From an uncultured bacterium (GTDB lineage: Bacteria > Actinomycetota > Coriobacteriia > Coriobacteriales > Eggerthellaceae), in the NCBI GenBank assembly GCA_905215035.1, contig CAJMOJ010000009.1:1-37135 (forward strand): a DNA stretch of 37,135 nt, written 5' to 3'. Shown in pieces: positions 21,676 to 29,622 of the stretch. The notes under the pieces are model-generated. The model was not told the DNA's origin. It ran no database searches and saw nothing but the letters and a program-made list of their open reading frames with translations. Both the position numbers and the translations under genes were made by a program. Each line of letters begins with the position of its first letter. The first letter of the stretch is position 1.

Positions 21676-22173
21676 ATGAAAAAAGATATCCATCCAGATT
21701 ACGTTGATTGTACGGTAACCTGCACGTGCGGCAACTCTTTTCAGACTCGTTCTACCAAGCCTGAAATTCGCGTTGACATCTGCAGTGCATGCCATCCTTT
21801 CTTCACAGGTACCCAGAAGCTTATCGACTCTGGCGGACGTGTCCAGCGTTTTGCTGATAAGTTTGGTTCTGCACATGAAACCGTTGCTGCTCGTGAGGCT
21901 GCAAAGAAAGCAGAGCGTGCTGCTGAGGTAGAGGCAAAAGAGGCTGCAAAGAAAGCAGAGCGTGAGGCTAAGGCTGCTGCTAAGGCGCAGCGTGCTGCTG
22001 AATATGCTAAGAAAGCAGAAGAAGAAGCAGCTAAGGCTACTGATGAGGCTGTTGCTGGCGCAGACGCTGAGAGTGATCTTGCTGCCGAGGTAGCTGCTGA
22101 GGAAACTACCAATGAGGCTATAGAAGCAATTCAAGATGCTGAAGCTGCAGAGGCTAATGAGGCTGCTGAGTAG
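21676..22173 (+). CDS. rpmE: Ribosomal protein L31 (zinc-binding type) with long charged C-terminal tail
   Basis: Residues 1-60 are a complete L31: MKKDIHPDYVDCTVTCTCGN, TRSTKPEIRVDICSACHPFFTG and GGRVQRF. It keeps the Cys residues of the zinc-binding C+ form (CTCG, CSACHPF). Normal L31 ends near residue 66-70; this one is 165 residues. The extra 95 or so residues are Ala/Glu/Lys-rich (EAAKKAER, AEYAKKAEEEAAKATDEA) and should form a long charged helix. The tail grew at least partly by duplication: bases 21895-21919 and 21940-21964 are identical, 45 bases apart. AAGGAGA at 21661-21667 fixes ATG 21676. A clear terminator follows. Confidence 0.93.
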   Translation: MKKDIHPDYVDCTVTCTCGNSFQTRSTKPEIRVDICSACHPFFTGTQKLIDSGGRVQRFADKFGSAHETVAAREAAKKAERAAEVEAKEAAKKAEREAKAAAKAQRAAEYAKKAEEEAAKATDEAVAGADAESDLAAEVAAEETTNEAIEAIQDAEAAEANEAAE

Positions 22174-22220
22174 ACCTTTTTATTGCAGCAACGTAGTTTG
22201 TGAATAAAACATAACTTTGA

Positions 22221-22257
22221 AACTGTCCGTTTACAATAGGTAGGCGGGCAGTTTTTT
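22221..22257 (+). terminator. Rho-independent terminator after rpmE
   Basis: AACTGTCCG (22221-22229) pairs with CGGGCAGTT (22245-22253) to form a 9-bp stem with one G-U pair and a 15-base loop, followed by six Ts (22252-22257). Confidence 0.88.
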
Positions 22258-22360
22258 GTATAGGTAATAGCGTATTATGAATACTCATATAAGGATCTTA
22301 TTAAAGTATTAAAGGTGTTATGGAGATAGCACCCAATTAGTTGAATACTGAGGGGAAATC

Positions 22361-23071
22361 ATGATTAATAAGAGTGCATTTCGGAATTTGTCCTATGGTT
22401 TATATGTTGTTACGAGCAAAAAGGATGGCAGGCCCGTAGGATGTATTGTTAATACGTTTGCTCAGGTAACGAGTGATCCTCCACAGGTAAGTATTGCAAT
22501 CAACAAAGATAACTACACGACTGAGGGAATATTAGAGACCAAGCAATTTGAAGTAAGTGTCCTTCATGAAAATGCCAGCATGGAGCTTATTGGTATGTTT
22601 GGCTTTCATTCTTCAAAAGATACTGACAAATTTGTTGATTTCGCGCATGCTGAATCGGTGCAGGGCATCCCCTATATTACTGAGCAAGTATGTGCTCACT
22701 TCTCCGTTGCTGTAAACCAATCGCTTGATTTGGGAAGTCACCTGTTTTTTGTAGGAGATGTGGTTGAAGCTGAAGTTGTTGCTGATGATGATCCTATGAC
22801 TTATGCCTACTATCATCAGGTCAAGGGTGGTCGTACACCTAAGAACGCATCGAGTTTTTCGACCGATACGCTTGAGCAAGAAGCTAAACTGCAAGAGGTA
22901 GCTGAAATCAATGCGCCAATTCATCCTGAGGAAAGTAAAAAAACCAAATATGCGTGGCGTTGTAGTTTGTGTGGCTACACCGAATATGTCGATGAGCTTC
23001 CTGATGATTACACCTGCCCTATTTGCGGTGCGACCAAAGAGTTCTTTGAGCGCATAGTTATTGAGGATTAG
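22361..23071 (+). CDS. Flavin reductase-rubredoxin fusion (high-molecular-weight rubredoxin type)
   Basis: The 236-residue protein has an FMN-binding flavin reductase-like domain (about 1-160: FRNLSYGLYVVTSKKDGRPVGCIVNTFAQVTSDPPQ and FEVSVLHENAS in part, LGSHLFFVGDVVEAEVV). A short rubredoxin-like iron site is at the C-terminus: WRCSLCGYTEY and YTCPICGATKEFFERI. The two CxxC pairs are only 14 residues apart, the compact form found in rubrerythrin-like and Hrb proteins. In anaerobes such fusions pass electrons from NAD(P)H to flavodiiron oxygen or nitric-oxide reductases. That role is inferred; no partner gene is in the window. ATG 22361 has AGGGG just upstream. It is insulated from rpmE by the terminator. 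Confidence 0.9.
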   Translation: MINKSAFRNLSYGLYVVTSKKDGRPVGCIVNTFAQVTSDPPQVSIAINKDNYTTEGILETKQFEVSVLHENASMELIGMFGFHSSKDTDKFVDFAHAESVQGIPYITEQVCAHFSVAVNQSLDLGSHLFFVGDVVEAEVVADDDPMTYAYYHQVKGGRTPKNASSFSTDTLEQEAKLQEVAEINAPIHPEESKKTKYAWRCSLCGYTEYVDELPDDYTCPICGATKEFFERIVIED

Positions 23072-23120
23072 AAGGAGTTTACTCTACCGTCTTTATGTGT
23101 AAGCGCTCCGTGGTATCTTG

Positions 23121-23158
23121 TATACTTCTAATCCAATCGTCATACGGGTGATTGGATT
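23121..23158 (+). promoter_or_regulatory. Candidate thyX promoter and leader stem-loop
   Basis: TATACT at 23121-23126 resembles a -10 box. Just after it, AATCCAATC (23130-23138) and GATTGGATT (23150-23158) form a perfect 9-bp stem with an 11-base loop. No clean T-run follows. It could be a leader structure of thyX or a weak terminator of the preceding gene. Confidence 0.4.
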
Positions 23159-23216
23159 TCTTGGAATTTCTCATACTATTCTAAGAAATTGATTGATTGC
23201 AACGGAGTGATGCTAC

Positions 23217-23903
23217 GTGAACGTTGAACTTCTCTACCATACACCAGATCCAGAGCGCGCGGTCGCTACGGCTGCGCGCCTTTGTTATGCTCCCGTTGGA
23301 GCAAAAGAGCTTCTTGAAACTATGCCTGATGAGCGTATGAAAAGCGTTTTGACTACCATTATGGAATCGGGTCATTATTCAACGCTTGAGCATGCCTCGT
23401 ATACGTTTGCAGTCGATGGGGTTTCACGTGCACTTACTCATCAACTCGTGCGCCATCGCATTGCAAGCTTTAATCAGCAGTCGCAACGCTATGTTAAATT
23501 CACCAAAGATGTTCCAGTGGTAAAGCCTGAGACCGTTGCGTCTGATCCCGAAAAGTCTAAGATTTTTGATGAGGCTATCGAGAATGCGGTTAAAAGTTAT
23601 AAGGCTTTATTGGAGGCAGGGGTTCCAGCAGAGGATGCACGCTATTTGCTTCCTAATGCAGCCGAAACCAAAATCGTTATCACGATGAATATTCGCTCGC
23701 TTTTGCATTTCTTTGAGTTACGCTGTTGCAATAGAGCGCAGTGGGAGATTAGAGAACTTGCCCATAAAATGCTTGAACTTGTAAAACCAACAGCGCCCTT
23801 TATTTTTGCTGATGCTGGTGCTCCTTGTGTTCATGGAACATGTCCTGAAGGCAAGATGACATGCGGAAATCCGTATCCTAAAGTTGATCGATCAACGTTG
23901 TAG
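23217..23903 (+). CDS. thyX: Flavin-dependent thymidylate synthase ThyX
   Basis: ThyX makes dTMP from dUMP with methylenetetrahydrofolate as carbon donor and FAD/NADPH as reductant. The 228-residue protein carries the diagnostic motif RHRIASFNQQSQR (79-91), the preceding GHYSTLEHASYTF, the later ARYLLPNAAETKIVITMNIRSLLHFFELRC, and a C-terminal CxxxxCPEGKMTCG. GTG 23217 has GGAGTG about 10 bases upstream. No thyA is visible in the window. tmk, the next step (dTMP to dTDP), lies at 30159. Confidence 0.96.
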   Translation: MNVELLYHTPDPERAVATAARLCYAPVGAKELLETMPDERMKSVLTTIMESGHYSTLEHASYTFAVDGVSRALTHQLVRHRIASFNQQSQRYVKFTKDVPVVKPETVASDPEKSKIFDEAIENAVKSYKALLEAGVPAEDARYLLPNAAETKIVITMNIRSLLHFFELRCCNRAQWEIRELAHKMLELVKPTAPFIFADAGAPCVHGTCPEGKMTCGNPYPKVDRSTL

Positions 23904-23957
23904 AAACTGCATGTGTTGCAGGGAGCGCTGTCGCGCAGAATAACAAGCGTAACCAAG

Positions 23958-24980
23958 ATGACATTGGGTAAAACAAGGGCAAGTGAAACAAAGCGCGCGT
24001 GTCTAGAAGATGGCGCGATCAAGACTCACATTGGCGGTCAAGCGCTTATTGAAGGCGTTATGATGCGTGGTCACCACGCATGGGCACTTGCGGTTAGAAA
24101 ACCAGATGGAACTATCTATGAGGAAACGTTTCCTCTTGATGTCACTAAACGGCAGGGGTGGAAAAGCTGGCCGCTTATTCGTGGTTGCTTTGCCTTGGTC
24201 GATTCTCTGCTATTAGGGTTTAAAGCGCTTGAGTTGGCAGCTAATCAGGCTTTTGCGGAAATAGACAATGCCGCTTTGATAAAAGAGGAGCAGCAAGAGA
24301 GTCTCTCTCAGAAGACCTCTCAAGAAGAAGGATTCTCACATGGTGAGATGGTTTTTTCAATAGCGCTGGGACTTGTGCTTGCTATAGCGCTTTTTGTAGT
24401 GATTCCAGCGGCAATTTCTCAGCTTATCGTAGGTGATTATGCACAAGCGACGGTTGCCTGGAATTGTGTTGATGCGGTTGCACGTGTCATATGTTTTATA
24501 GGATATGTTTGGCTTATTGGCAGGATAAAAGACATCAAGCGTCTTTTTGCCTACCATGGAGCAGAGCATAAAACTATCCATTGTTTTGAGCATGGATTGC
24601 CGCTTACTCCAGAGAATGCGCGACAATTTCCTCGCCTTCATGTCCGTTGTGGAACTGCCTTTCTTATCATGACTATTCTGATCGCAATTGTGGTCTACAC
24701 GCTCATTCCGTTTAATCTTGCAATTGATGCGCTCGGCATTACTAATCCTCTTGTTTCCTTTGGTGTGCTTATTGGGATGCGTATTGTGTTGTTGCCGGTA
24801 ATCGCGGGTATTTCATACGAAGTGACTGTGAAGTGGGCGGGTAATCACGCGGATTCAAAAGTGGTGCAAATAGTGCTTTGGCCTGGATTGCAAATGCAGC
24901 GTCTTACCACTCATGAGCCTGACGACGAACAGCTTGTCTGCGCAATCAGGGCTATGGAACAGGTGCTTGCTCAAGAGTAA
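23958..24980 (+). CDS. DUF1385 family membrane protein
   Basis: The protein of about 340 residues shows the DUF1385 pattern: IGGQALIEGVMMRG near the N-terminus, PLIRGCFALVDSL, the conserved FAYHGAEHKTIHCFEHG, and LHVRCGTAFLI. Four hydrophobic segments are likely membrane helices (around 24346-24429, 24475-24528, 24655-24720 and 24760-24822). The function is unknown; in many Gram-positive bacteria it lies close to rpmE, prmC and prfA. ATG 23958 is the best start, though no strong Shine-Dalgarno is present. A TTG at 23913 would add 15 residues. Confidence 0.85.
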   Translation: MTLGKTRASETKRACLEDGAIKTHIGGQALIEGVMMRGHHAWALAVRKPDGTIYEETFPLDVTKRQGWKSWPLIRGCFALVDSLLLGFKALELAANQAFAEIDNAALIKEEQQESLSQKTSQEEGFSHGEMVFSIALGLVLAIALFVVIPAAISQLIVGDYAQATVAWNCVDAVARVICFIGYVWLIGRIKDIKRLFAYHGAEHKTIHCFEHGLPLTPENARQFPRLHVRCGTAFLIMTILIAIVVYTLIPFNLAIDALGITNPLVSFGVLIGMRIVLLPVIAGISYEVTVKWAGNHADSKVVQIVLWPGLQMQRLTTHEPDDEQLVCAIRAMEQVLAQE

Positions 24981-25074
24981 GGGTAAGTCTTAGGAGGCAA
25001 GCGTACAACGTGCCGCAGGAGCATTGAGAACACCGCATAAAACCCATCGTCAAAAAATTATGAATAAAAAATTT

Positions 25075-25104
25075 TTGCGCACTACCTTTTAAATCGTGTA
25101 TCCT
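25075..25104 (+). promoter_or_regulatory. Candidate topA promoter
   Basis: TTGCGC (25075-25080) and TATCCT (25099-25104) are 18 bases apart and lie in an AT-rich stretch, giving a leader of about 30 bases before GTG 25141. The fit to consensus is moderate. Confidence 0.4.
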
Positions 25105-25140
25105 TGACGGCGTTATTCATTTGTAGTCAGGAGCACTGAC

Positions 25141-27657
25141 GTGAAATTAGTTGTTACAGAAAAAAATGATGCAGCGCAGAAGATTGCTGATTTGTTGGGG
25201 GCATCCAAGCCAAAAGCGGACAAGGTGTATTCAACGCCGGTGTATCGCTTTACGCTCAACAATGAGGATTGGGTCACTATTGGTCTTCGCGGTCACATTT
25301 TAGAGCCCGATTTTGCACAACAACTTATATATAAGAAGCGTGGCGGTTGGCGTGGTGTAGGCGTTGATGGAGAAGTGTTAGATGCTGACATTCCTGATTC
25401 GCTTCCTAAACCGCCTTTTAAAAAGAAAAAACCTTTTACGGTTGATGGTGTTGAGCTTAAGGGCTGGAAGATGGAGGCGCTCCCTTATTTGGTGTATGCG
25501 CCTATTGAAAAGCTCCCTAAAGAAAAAGATATTATTCGTTCACTCAAGAATCTGGCTAAAAAAGCCGATGAGATCATCATTGCTACCGACTTCGATCGTG
25601 AGGGTGAACTTATTGGTGCTGATGCGTTGTCTTGTTGTCGTGAGGTTAATGAGACAGCACCAGTATATCGTGCACGGTATTCAGCATTTACAAAGCCAGA
25701 AATTACCCATGCTTTTAATAATTTGGTTTCGATGGATGATTGCTTGGCGCAAGCAGGTGCATCACGTCAGGATATTGATCTTATTTGGGGTGCGGTGCTC
25801 ACACGTTATTTAACGCTTGTGAAATTTGCAGGTTATGGCAATGTTCGTTCATCAGGTCGTGTTCAGACGCCAACACTTGCCCTGATTGTGGCGCGCGAGC
25901 GTGATCGCCTTGCGTTTATTCCTGAAGATTATTGGGTAATCAAAGGACTTTTTGATGCGGGAGCTAAGGATGCTTCTGCGCTAGAAGGCGAAATAGACCC
26001 GTTTGAGGCTCCTCATCAAATCGCACGCTTCAAAAAAGAAGATGAAGCAACTACGGTTATGGAGCATATTGAGGGTGTAACAAGTGCACGCATCTCAGCA
26101 ATTGAGAAAAAGAAACGTACGGTTCCTGCGCCGGTTCCTTTTAATACGACTTCTCTCATGGCTGCAGCATCAGCAGAAGGCTTATCGCCTGCGCGTACCA
26201 TGCGCCTTGCTGAGAGTTTATATATGGATGGCTATATTTCATATCCACGCGTTGACAATACCGTCTATCCTGCGTCACTTGATTTGCGTGAAGTAGTGCG
26301 TGCTATTTCAGGCAATCCTGCATATAGCTCATACTGCCGTGACTTGCTTGCGAAGGGTGCACTTCATGCAACACGCGGTAAAAAGGAAACCACTGACCAT
26401 CCTCCCATTTATCCAACAGCACTGGCCACTCCTGAGATGATGCCAGCACCTGAATATAAGCTCTACAATCTTATTGCCCGTCGTTTTTTGGCAACGCTTT
26501 CAGAGCCAGCATTGGTGGAGGGCACCAAAGTGACGCTTGACGTTAATGGTGAGCCGTTTGTTGCCAAGGGCGATGTGCTGGTAAAACCAGGCTTTAGAGC
26601 GATCTATCCCTATGGCCTAAAGAAAGATGAACAGCTTCCCACGCTTGAAGAAGGGCAGCTGATTGCCTTTAAGGGTGCAACGTGTACAAAGAAGCAGACG
26701 GAGCCGCCAGCACGCTATTCGCAAGGCAAACTTATTCAAGAGATGGAAAAGTTAGGGCTCGGTACTAAATCTACGCGCCATGCTATTATTGAGCGTTTAT
26801 ATACCGTGAAATATATCCAGAATGATCCTATTGAGCCTTCCCAGCTTGGTATGGCTGTTGTTGATGCACTTGATAAATTTGCTCCTCATATTACCCATCC
26901 TGAGATGACAGCAGAGCTCGAGGCTGAGATGGACGATATCGCTGCTGGCTCAACCACGCGTGATACCGTTGTCAATAATTCACGTGCCCTGCTTTCGGGC
27001 GAGCTTGCGAATCTGCTTCCTCATTCTGAAGAGGTAAAAGAAGCTCTTGCTGATGCGGTTGCTGCAGATGCCTATGTTGGGCCTTGCCCCAAGTGTGGAA
27101 AAGATCTTCAGTTGCGTACATCTGCAAAGACGCGTTCTATGTTTATTGGTTGTGCAGGGTGGCCTGATTGCGATGTGACGTATCCATTGCCCAAAGGCAA
27201 GATAGAAGCGCTTGATACCACATGTCCCGAATGTGGAATGCCTCAAATTAAGGTCACTGCATTTAGATCAAAGCCACGCACTGTATGTATTGATCCTGAA
27301 TGTCCAACTAACAAAGAGCCTGATTTGGTTGTGGGCTTGTGTCCAACATGTGCTGCAAAGGGTAAAGAGTCGCATCTGATTGCGCATAAGAATCCTAAGA
27401 CTTTAAAGCGTTTCATACGCTGCGAAAATCATGAAGAATGTGAGACTTCGTATCCACTTCCGCAGTATGGCAAACTTACAGCAACGGAAGAAGTATGTGA
27501 AGAATGCGGCGCTCCTTTAGTTATTGTGTCTACCGCTCGAGGCCCATGGAAGCTTTGCCCTAATTTCGCTTGTCCTGGTAAGGATAAAGAGAAAAAGCCT
27601 GCAAAGAGAAAAGGGACAACTAAGAAGAGCTCAACTAAAAAGACTCAATCAAAATAA
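25141..27657 (+). CDS. topA: DNA topoisomerase I, archaeal-type, with four zinc ribbons
   Basis: The 838-residue type IA topoisomerase relaxes negatively supercoiled DNA. The Toprim domain (about 1-160) has LVVTEKNDAAQKIADLL and IATDFDREGELIG. The DNA gate has SSGRVQTPTLALIVARERD, and the active-site Tyr368 lies in GYISYPRVDNTVYP. The motif SYPRxDNTVYP and the Toprim start resemble archaeal topoisomerase I; bacterial TopA has ITYMRTDS. Four C4 zinc ribbons follow from about residue 650 (CPKCG, CPECG, CPTCA, CEECG pairs), then a Lys-rich tail (KKPAKRKGTTKKSSTKK). GTG 25141 has AGGAG 7 bases upstream. Whether a second, bacterial-type topA exists elsewhere is not visible. Confidence 0.93.
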   Translation: MKLVVTEKNDAAQKIADLLGASKPKADKVYSTPVYRFTLNNEDWVTIGLRGHILEPDFAQQLIYKKRGGWRGVGVDGEVLDADIPDSLPKPPFKKKKPFTVDGVELKGWKMEALPYLVYAPIEKLPKEKDIIRSLKNLAKKADEIIIATDFDREGELIGADALSCCREVNETAPVYRARYSAFTKPEITHAFNNLVSMDDCLAQAGASRQDIDLIWGAVLTRYLTLVKFAGYGNVRSSGRVQTPTLALIVARERDRLAFIPEDYWVIKGLFDAGAKDASALEGEIDPFEAPHQIARFKKEDEATTVMEHIEGVTSARISAIEKKKRTVPAPVPFNTTSLMAAASAEGLSPARTMRLAESLYMDGYISYPRVDNTVYPASLDLREVVRAISGNPAYSSYCRDLLAKGALHATRGKKETTDHPPIYPTALATPEMMPAPEYKLYNLIARRFLATLSEPALVEGTKVTLDVNGEPFVAKGDVLVKPGFRAIYPYGLKKDEQLPTLEEGQLIAFKGATCTKKQTEPPARYSQGKLIQEMEKLGLGTKSTRHAIIERLYTVKYIQNDPIEPSQLGMAVVDALDKFAPHITHPEMTAELEAEMDDIAAGSTTRDTVVNNSRALLSGELANLLPHSEEVKEALADAVAADAYVGPCPKCGKDLQLRTSAKTRSMFIGCAGWPDCDVTYPLPKGKIEALDTTCPECGMPQIKVTAFRSKPRTVCIDPECPTNKEPDLVVGLCPTCAAKGKESHLIAHKNPKTLKRFIRCENHEECETSYPLPQYGKLTATEEVCEECGAPLVIVSTARGPWKLCPNFACPGKDKEKKPAKRKGTTKKSSTKKTQSK

Positions 27658-27744
27658 GCGAAAAGGCCCTATCGCCAACCTTTAACCTTGCCCGTTTAAA
27701 AAACAATCCTGGAAAATTTCCTTCAAGCGCTTGTTGACCACTAC

Positions 27745-27797
27745 AATAGGGGATAATAAAACGATGCGCATAAAAAAGGACGCATAGTTACCCTATT
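27745..27797 (+). promoter_or_regulatory. Nested stem structure in the mdh leader
   Basis: AATAGGG (27745-27751) pairs perfectly with CCCTATT (27791-27797), and inside it ATGCG (27764-27768) pairs with CGCAT (27781-27785). The structure ends 1 base before the mdh ribosome-binding site AGGAGG (27799-27804). TTGTTG (27731-27736) and GATAAT (27752-27757), 15 bases apart, could be the promoter, in which case only part of the fold is transcribed. Confidence 0.45.
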
Positions 27798-27809
27798 TCA
27801 GGAGGAAAG

Positions 27810-28733
27810 ATGAGCAAAGTAACAATTGTTGGTGCTGGCAATGTAGGCGCAACGGCTGCACATATTATTGCTTCTAAGAATTTGGCTGATGTGGTGTTAG
27901 TTGATGTTGCAGACGGACTTCCTCAAGGGAAAGCGCTCGATATGATGCACATGCGTTCAGTCGAGGGCTTTACCGTTTCTGTTACGGGTACTAATAGTTA
28001 TGAGCCAACAGCTGATTCTGATGTCGTGGTAATTACGGCGGGTATTGCACGTAAGCCAGGTATGACGCGTGAGGATTTATTAGGCGTCAACTCTGGTATT
28101 ATGTCGGCGGTAATTGATGAAGCTATCGCTTATTCCCCCAATGCAATTTATATTTGCGTTACCAATCCTCTTGATGTTATGACCTATCTTGCATACAAGA
28201 AGTCTGGTTTGCCTTCAAATCGCCTTGTTGGTATGGGTGGTGTTTTAGACTCTGCGCGTCTTTCTTATGCGGTATGTGATAAAACGGGTGCTGATCCCAA
28301 TGATGTAACCGCATGGGCATTAGGTGCTCATGGTGAGGGTATGGTTTGCTGGCCACGCTATACTACGGTCAAGGGTCAGCCTATTACAGAGATTTTGTCA
28401 GCAGAAGAGATTGATGAAGTTGTAAAACGCTGCACTAAAGGCGGTGCTGAGGTTGTGGGCTATCTAAAGACCGGTTCAGCCTATTATGCACCAGGTGCTT
28501 CTATCGCTAAAATGGTTGAAGCAATCCTTACCGACTCTCATGAAGTACTGAGCGTATGTTCCTATATTGATGGACAATATGGCCTCAGTGATCTCTATAT
28601 GAATATCCCTACGCGCTTAGGTAAAAACGGCGTAGAAGAGATTGTTGAGTTCGATCTAACCGATGAAGAGATGGCTGCTTTACACGCTTCAGCAGAGAGC
28701 GTGAAAAAAGGCCTAGAAAATTTGCCACAATAA
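27810..28733 (+). CDS. mdh: NAD-dependent malate dehydrogenase (LDH-like family)
   Basis: The 307-residue Rossmann enzyme interconverts malate and oxaloacetate. The NAD-binding VTIVGAGNVGATAAHII is at the N-terminus. The substrate loop is AGIARKPGMTREDLL, whose arginines are typical of malate-specific members and not lactate dehydrogenases. Then come VTNPLDVMTYLAYK and GMGGVLDSARLSY, and the catalytic histidine in GAHGEGM. The usual motif is GxHGD, so Glu replaces Asp beside the catalytic His. AGGAGG lies 5 bases before ATG 27810. It is followed by both fumarase subunits, so the three genes work as a malate-fumarate module of the reductive TCA branch. Confidence 0.92.
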   Translation: MSKVTIVGAGNVGATAAHIIASKNLADVVLVDVADGLPQGKALDMMHMRSVEGFTVSVTGTNSYEPTADSDVVVITAGIARKPGMTREDLLGVNSGIMSAVIDEAIAYSPNAIYICVTNPLDVMTYLAYKKSGLPSNRLVGMGGVLDSARLSYAVCDKTGADPNDVTAWALGAHGEGMVCWPRYTTVKGQPITEILSAEEIDEVVKRCTKGGAEVVGYLKTGSAYYAPGASIAKMVEAILTDSHEVLSVCSYIDGQYGLSDLYMNIPTRLGKNGVEEIVEFDLTDEEMAALHASAESVKKGLENLPQ

Positions 28734-28760
28734 GACCTCAATAAGATCTCAATAAGACAG
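28729..28760. repeat. Three-copy 11-bp tandem repeat at the mdh stop
   Basis: AATAAGACCTC (28729-28739), AATAAGATCTC (28740-28750) and AATAAGACAG (28751-28760) are consecutive. The first contains the mdh TAA stop (28731-28733). Because the period is 11, the TAA in each copy falls in a different reading frame. Confidence 0.85.
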
Positions 28761-28776
28761 AAACAATAGGAACACC

Positions 28777-29622
28777 ATGAAATATCTTGATCCAAATAAT
28801 GTTGCAGAAGCGGTAGCGTTTGCAATACCGCAGTTAGCAGCAAAACTTCCTAGTGATGTTGCTAGTGCTATGTCTGAAGCGCGTGATCAAGAACACGCTG
28901 AGCGCGTACGTATTGTACTTGATCAGCTTTGCGACAATAGTGCTATTGCAGCCCAAAATATGCTGCCTATTTGTCAAGATACCGGCACAGTATGGGTTTG
29001 CTTGGAAATTGGTCCTGATGTCCATATTGAAGGCAATATCTTTTCTGAGGTAAATGATGCCGTTGCTCACGCATATACGCAAAATGCTCTTCGTAAATCA
29101 GTGGTGCGTGATGCGTTATTTGACCGCACTAATACGCAAGATAATACGCCAGCGTTTTGCGAATTGCGTTTTGTCGATGAGCCAGGTGCGGCGCACCTTC
29201 ACGTAATGCTTAAAGGTGGGGGCTCGGATAACGCTTCTTGCGTTACTATGCTTACACCATCAGCTGGTAAACAGGGTGTTATTGATGCTGTTATTGCACG
29301 TGTAAAAGAAAAGGCATCCTGTGCTTGTCCACCTCTTGTTGTTGGTGTTGGTATTGGCGCAACGTTTGACAAAGTGGGCGGTCTTTCTAAGCTTGCCCTC
29401 ATGCGTCCTCTTGGTGTTCCTAATCCTGATCCAGCAGCTGATGCGTTTGAGCAAGAGTTGCTTAGCGCCATTAACGAAACAGGTATTGGCGCAGGAGCAC
29501 TGGGGGGTGCGACAACGGCTTTGGCGGTGCGCGTCAAGACGGCACCGTGCCATATTGCGGCACTTCCTGTTGCGATCAATATGGGTTGTTCTGCATTAAG
29601 GAGGATGACCATTGAGTTATAA
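28777..29622 (+). CDS. Fumarate hydratase class I, alpha subunit
   Basis: The 281-residue subunit of the iron-sulfur fumarase/tartrate dehydratase family interconverts fumarate and malate. Visible motifs: AAQNMLPICQDTGTVWV with a cluster Cys, LRKSVVRDALFDRTNTQDNTPA, LKGGGSDNASCVTMLTP with the second Cys, VGVGIGATFDKVGGLSKLALMRPLG, and a final CSALRR near a third Cys (INMGCSALRRMT). AGGA lies about 6 bases before ATG 28777. The last 11 bases overlap the beta-subunit gene, whose ribosome-binding site lies inside this one. With mdh upstream, the substrate is more likely fumarate than tartrate. Confidence 0.92.
   Translation: MKYLDPNNVAEAVAFAIPQLAAKLPSDVASAMSEARDQEHAERVRIVLDQLCDNSAIAAQNMLPICQDTGTVWVCLEIGPDVHIEGNIFSEVNDAVAHAYTQNALRKSVVRDALFDRTNTQDNTPAFCELRFVDEPGAAHLHVMLKGGGSDNASCVTMLTPSAGKQGVIDAVIARVKEKASCACPPLVVGVGIGATFDKVGGLSKLALMRPLGVPNPDPAADAFEQELLSAINETGIGAGALGGATTALAVRVKTAPCHIAALPVAINMGCSALRRMTIEL

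Noticed and set aside
21556..22134. 192-codon minus-strand open frame opposite rpmE
   Set aside because: It is the antisense of the Ala/Glu/Lys-rich L31 tail; biased GC-position use keeps that frame open by chance, and its composition (Leu/Ser/Cys/Phe runs) is typical of a shadow frame.
29199..29612. 137-codon minus-strand open frame opposite the fumarase alpha gene
   Set aside because: Shadow of a well-conserved gene on the other strand, without recognisable motifs or start signals.
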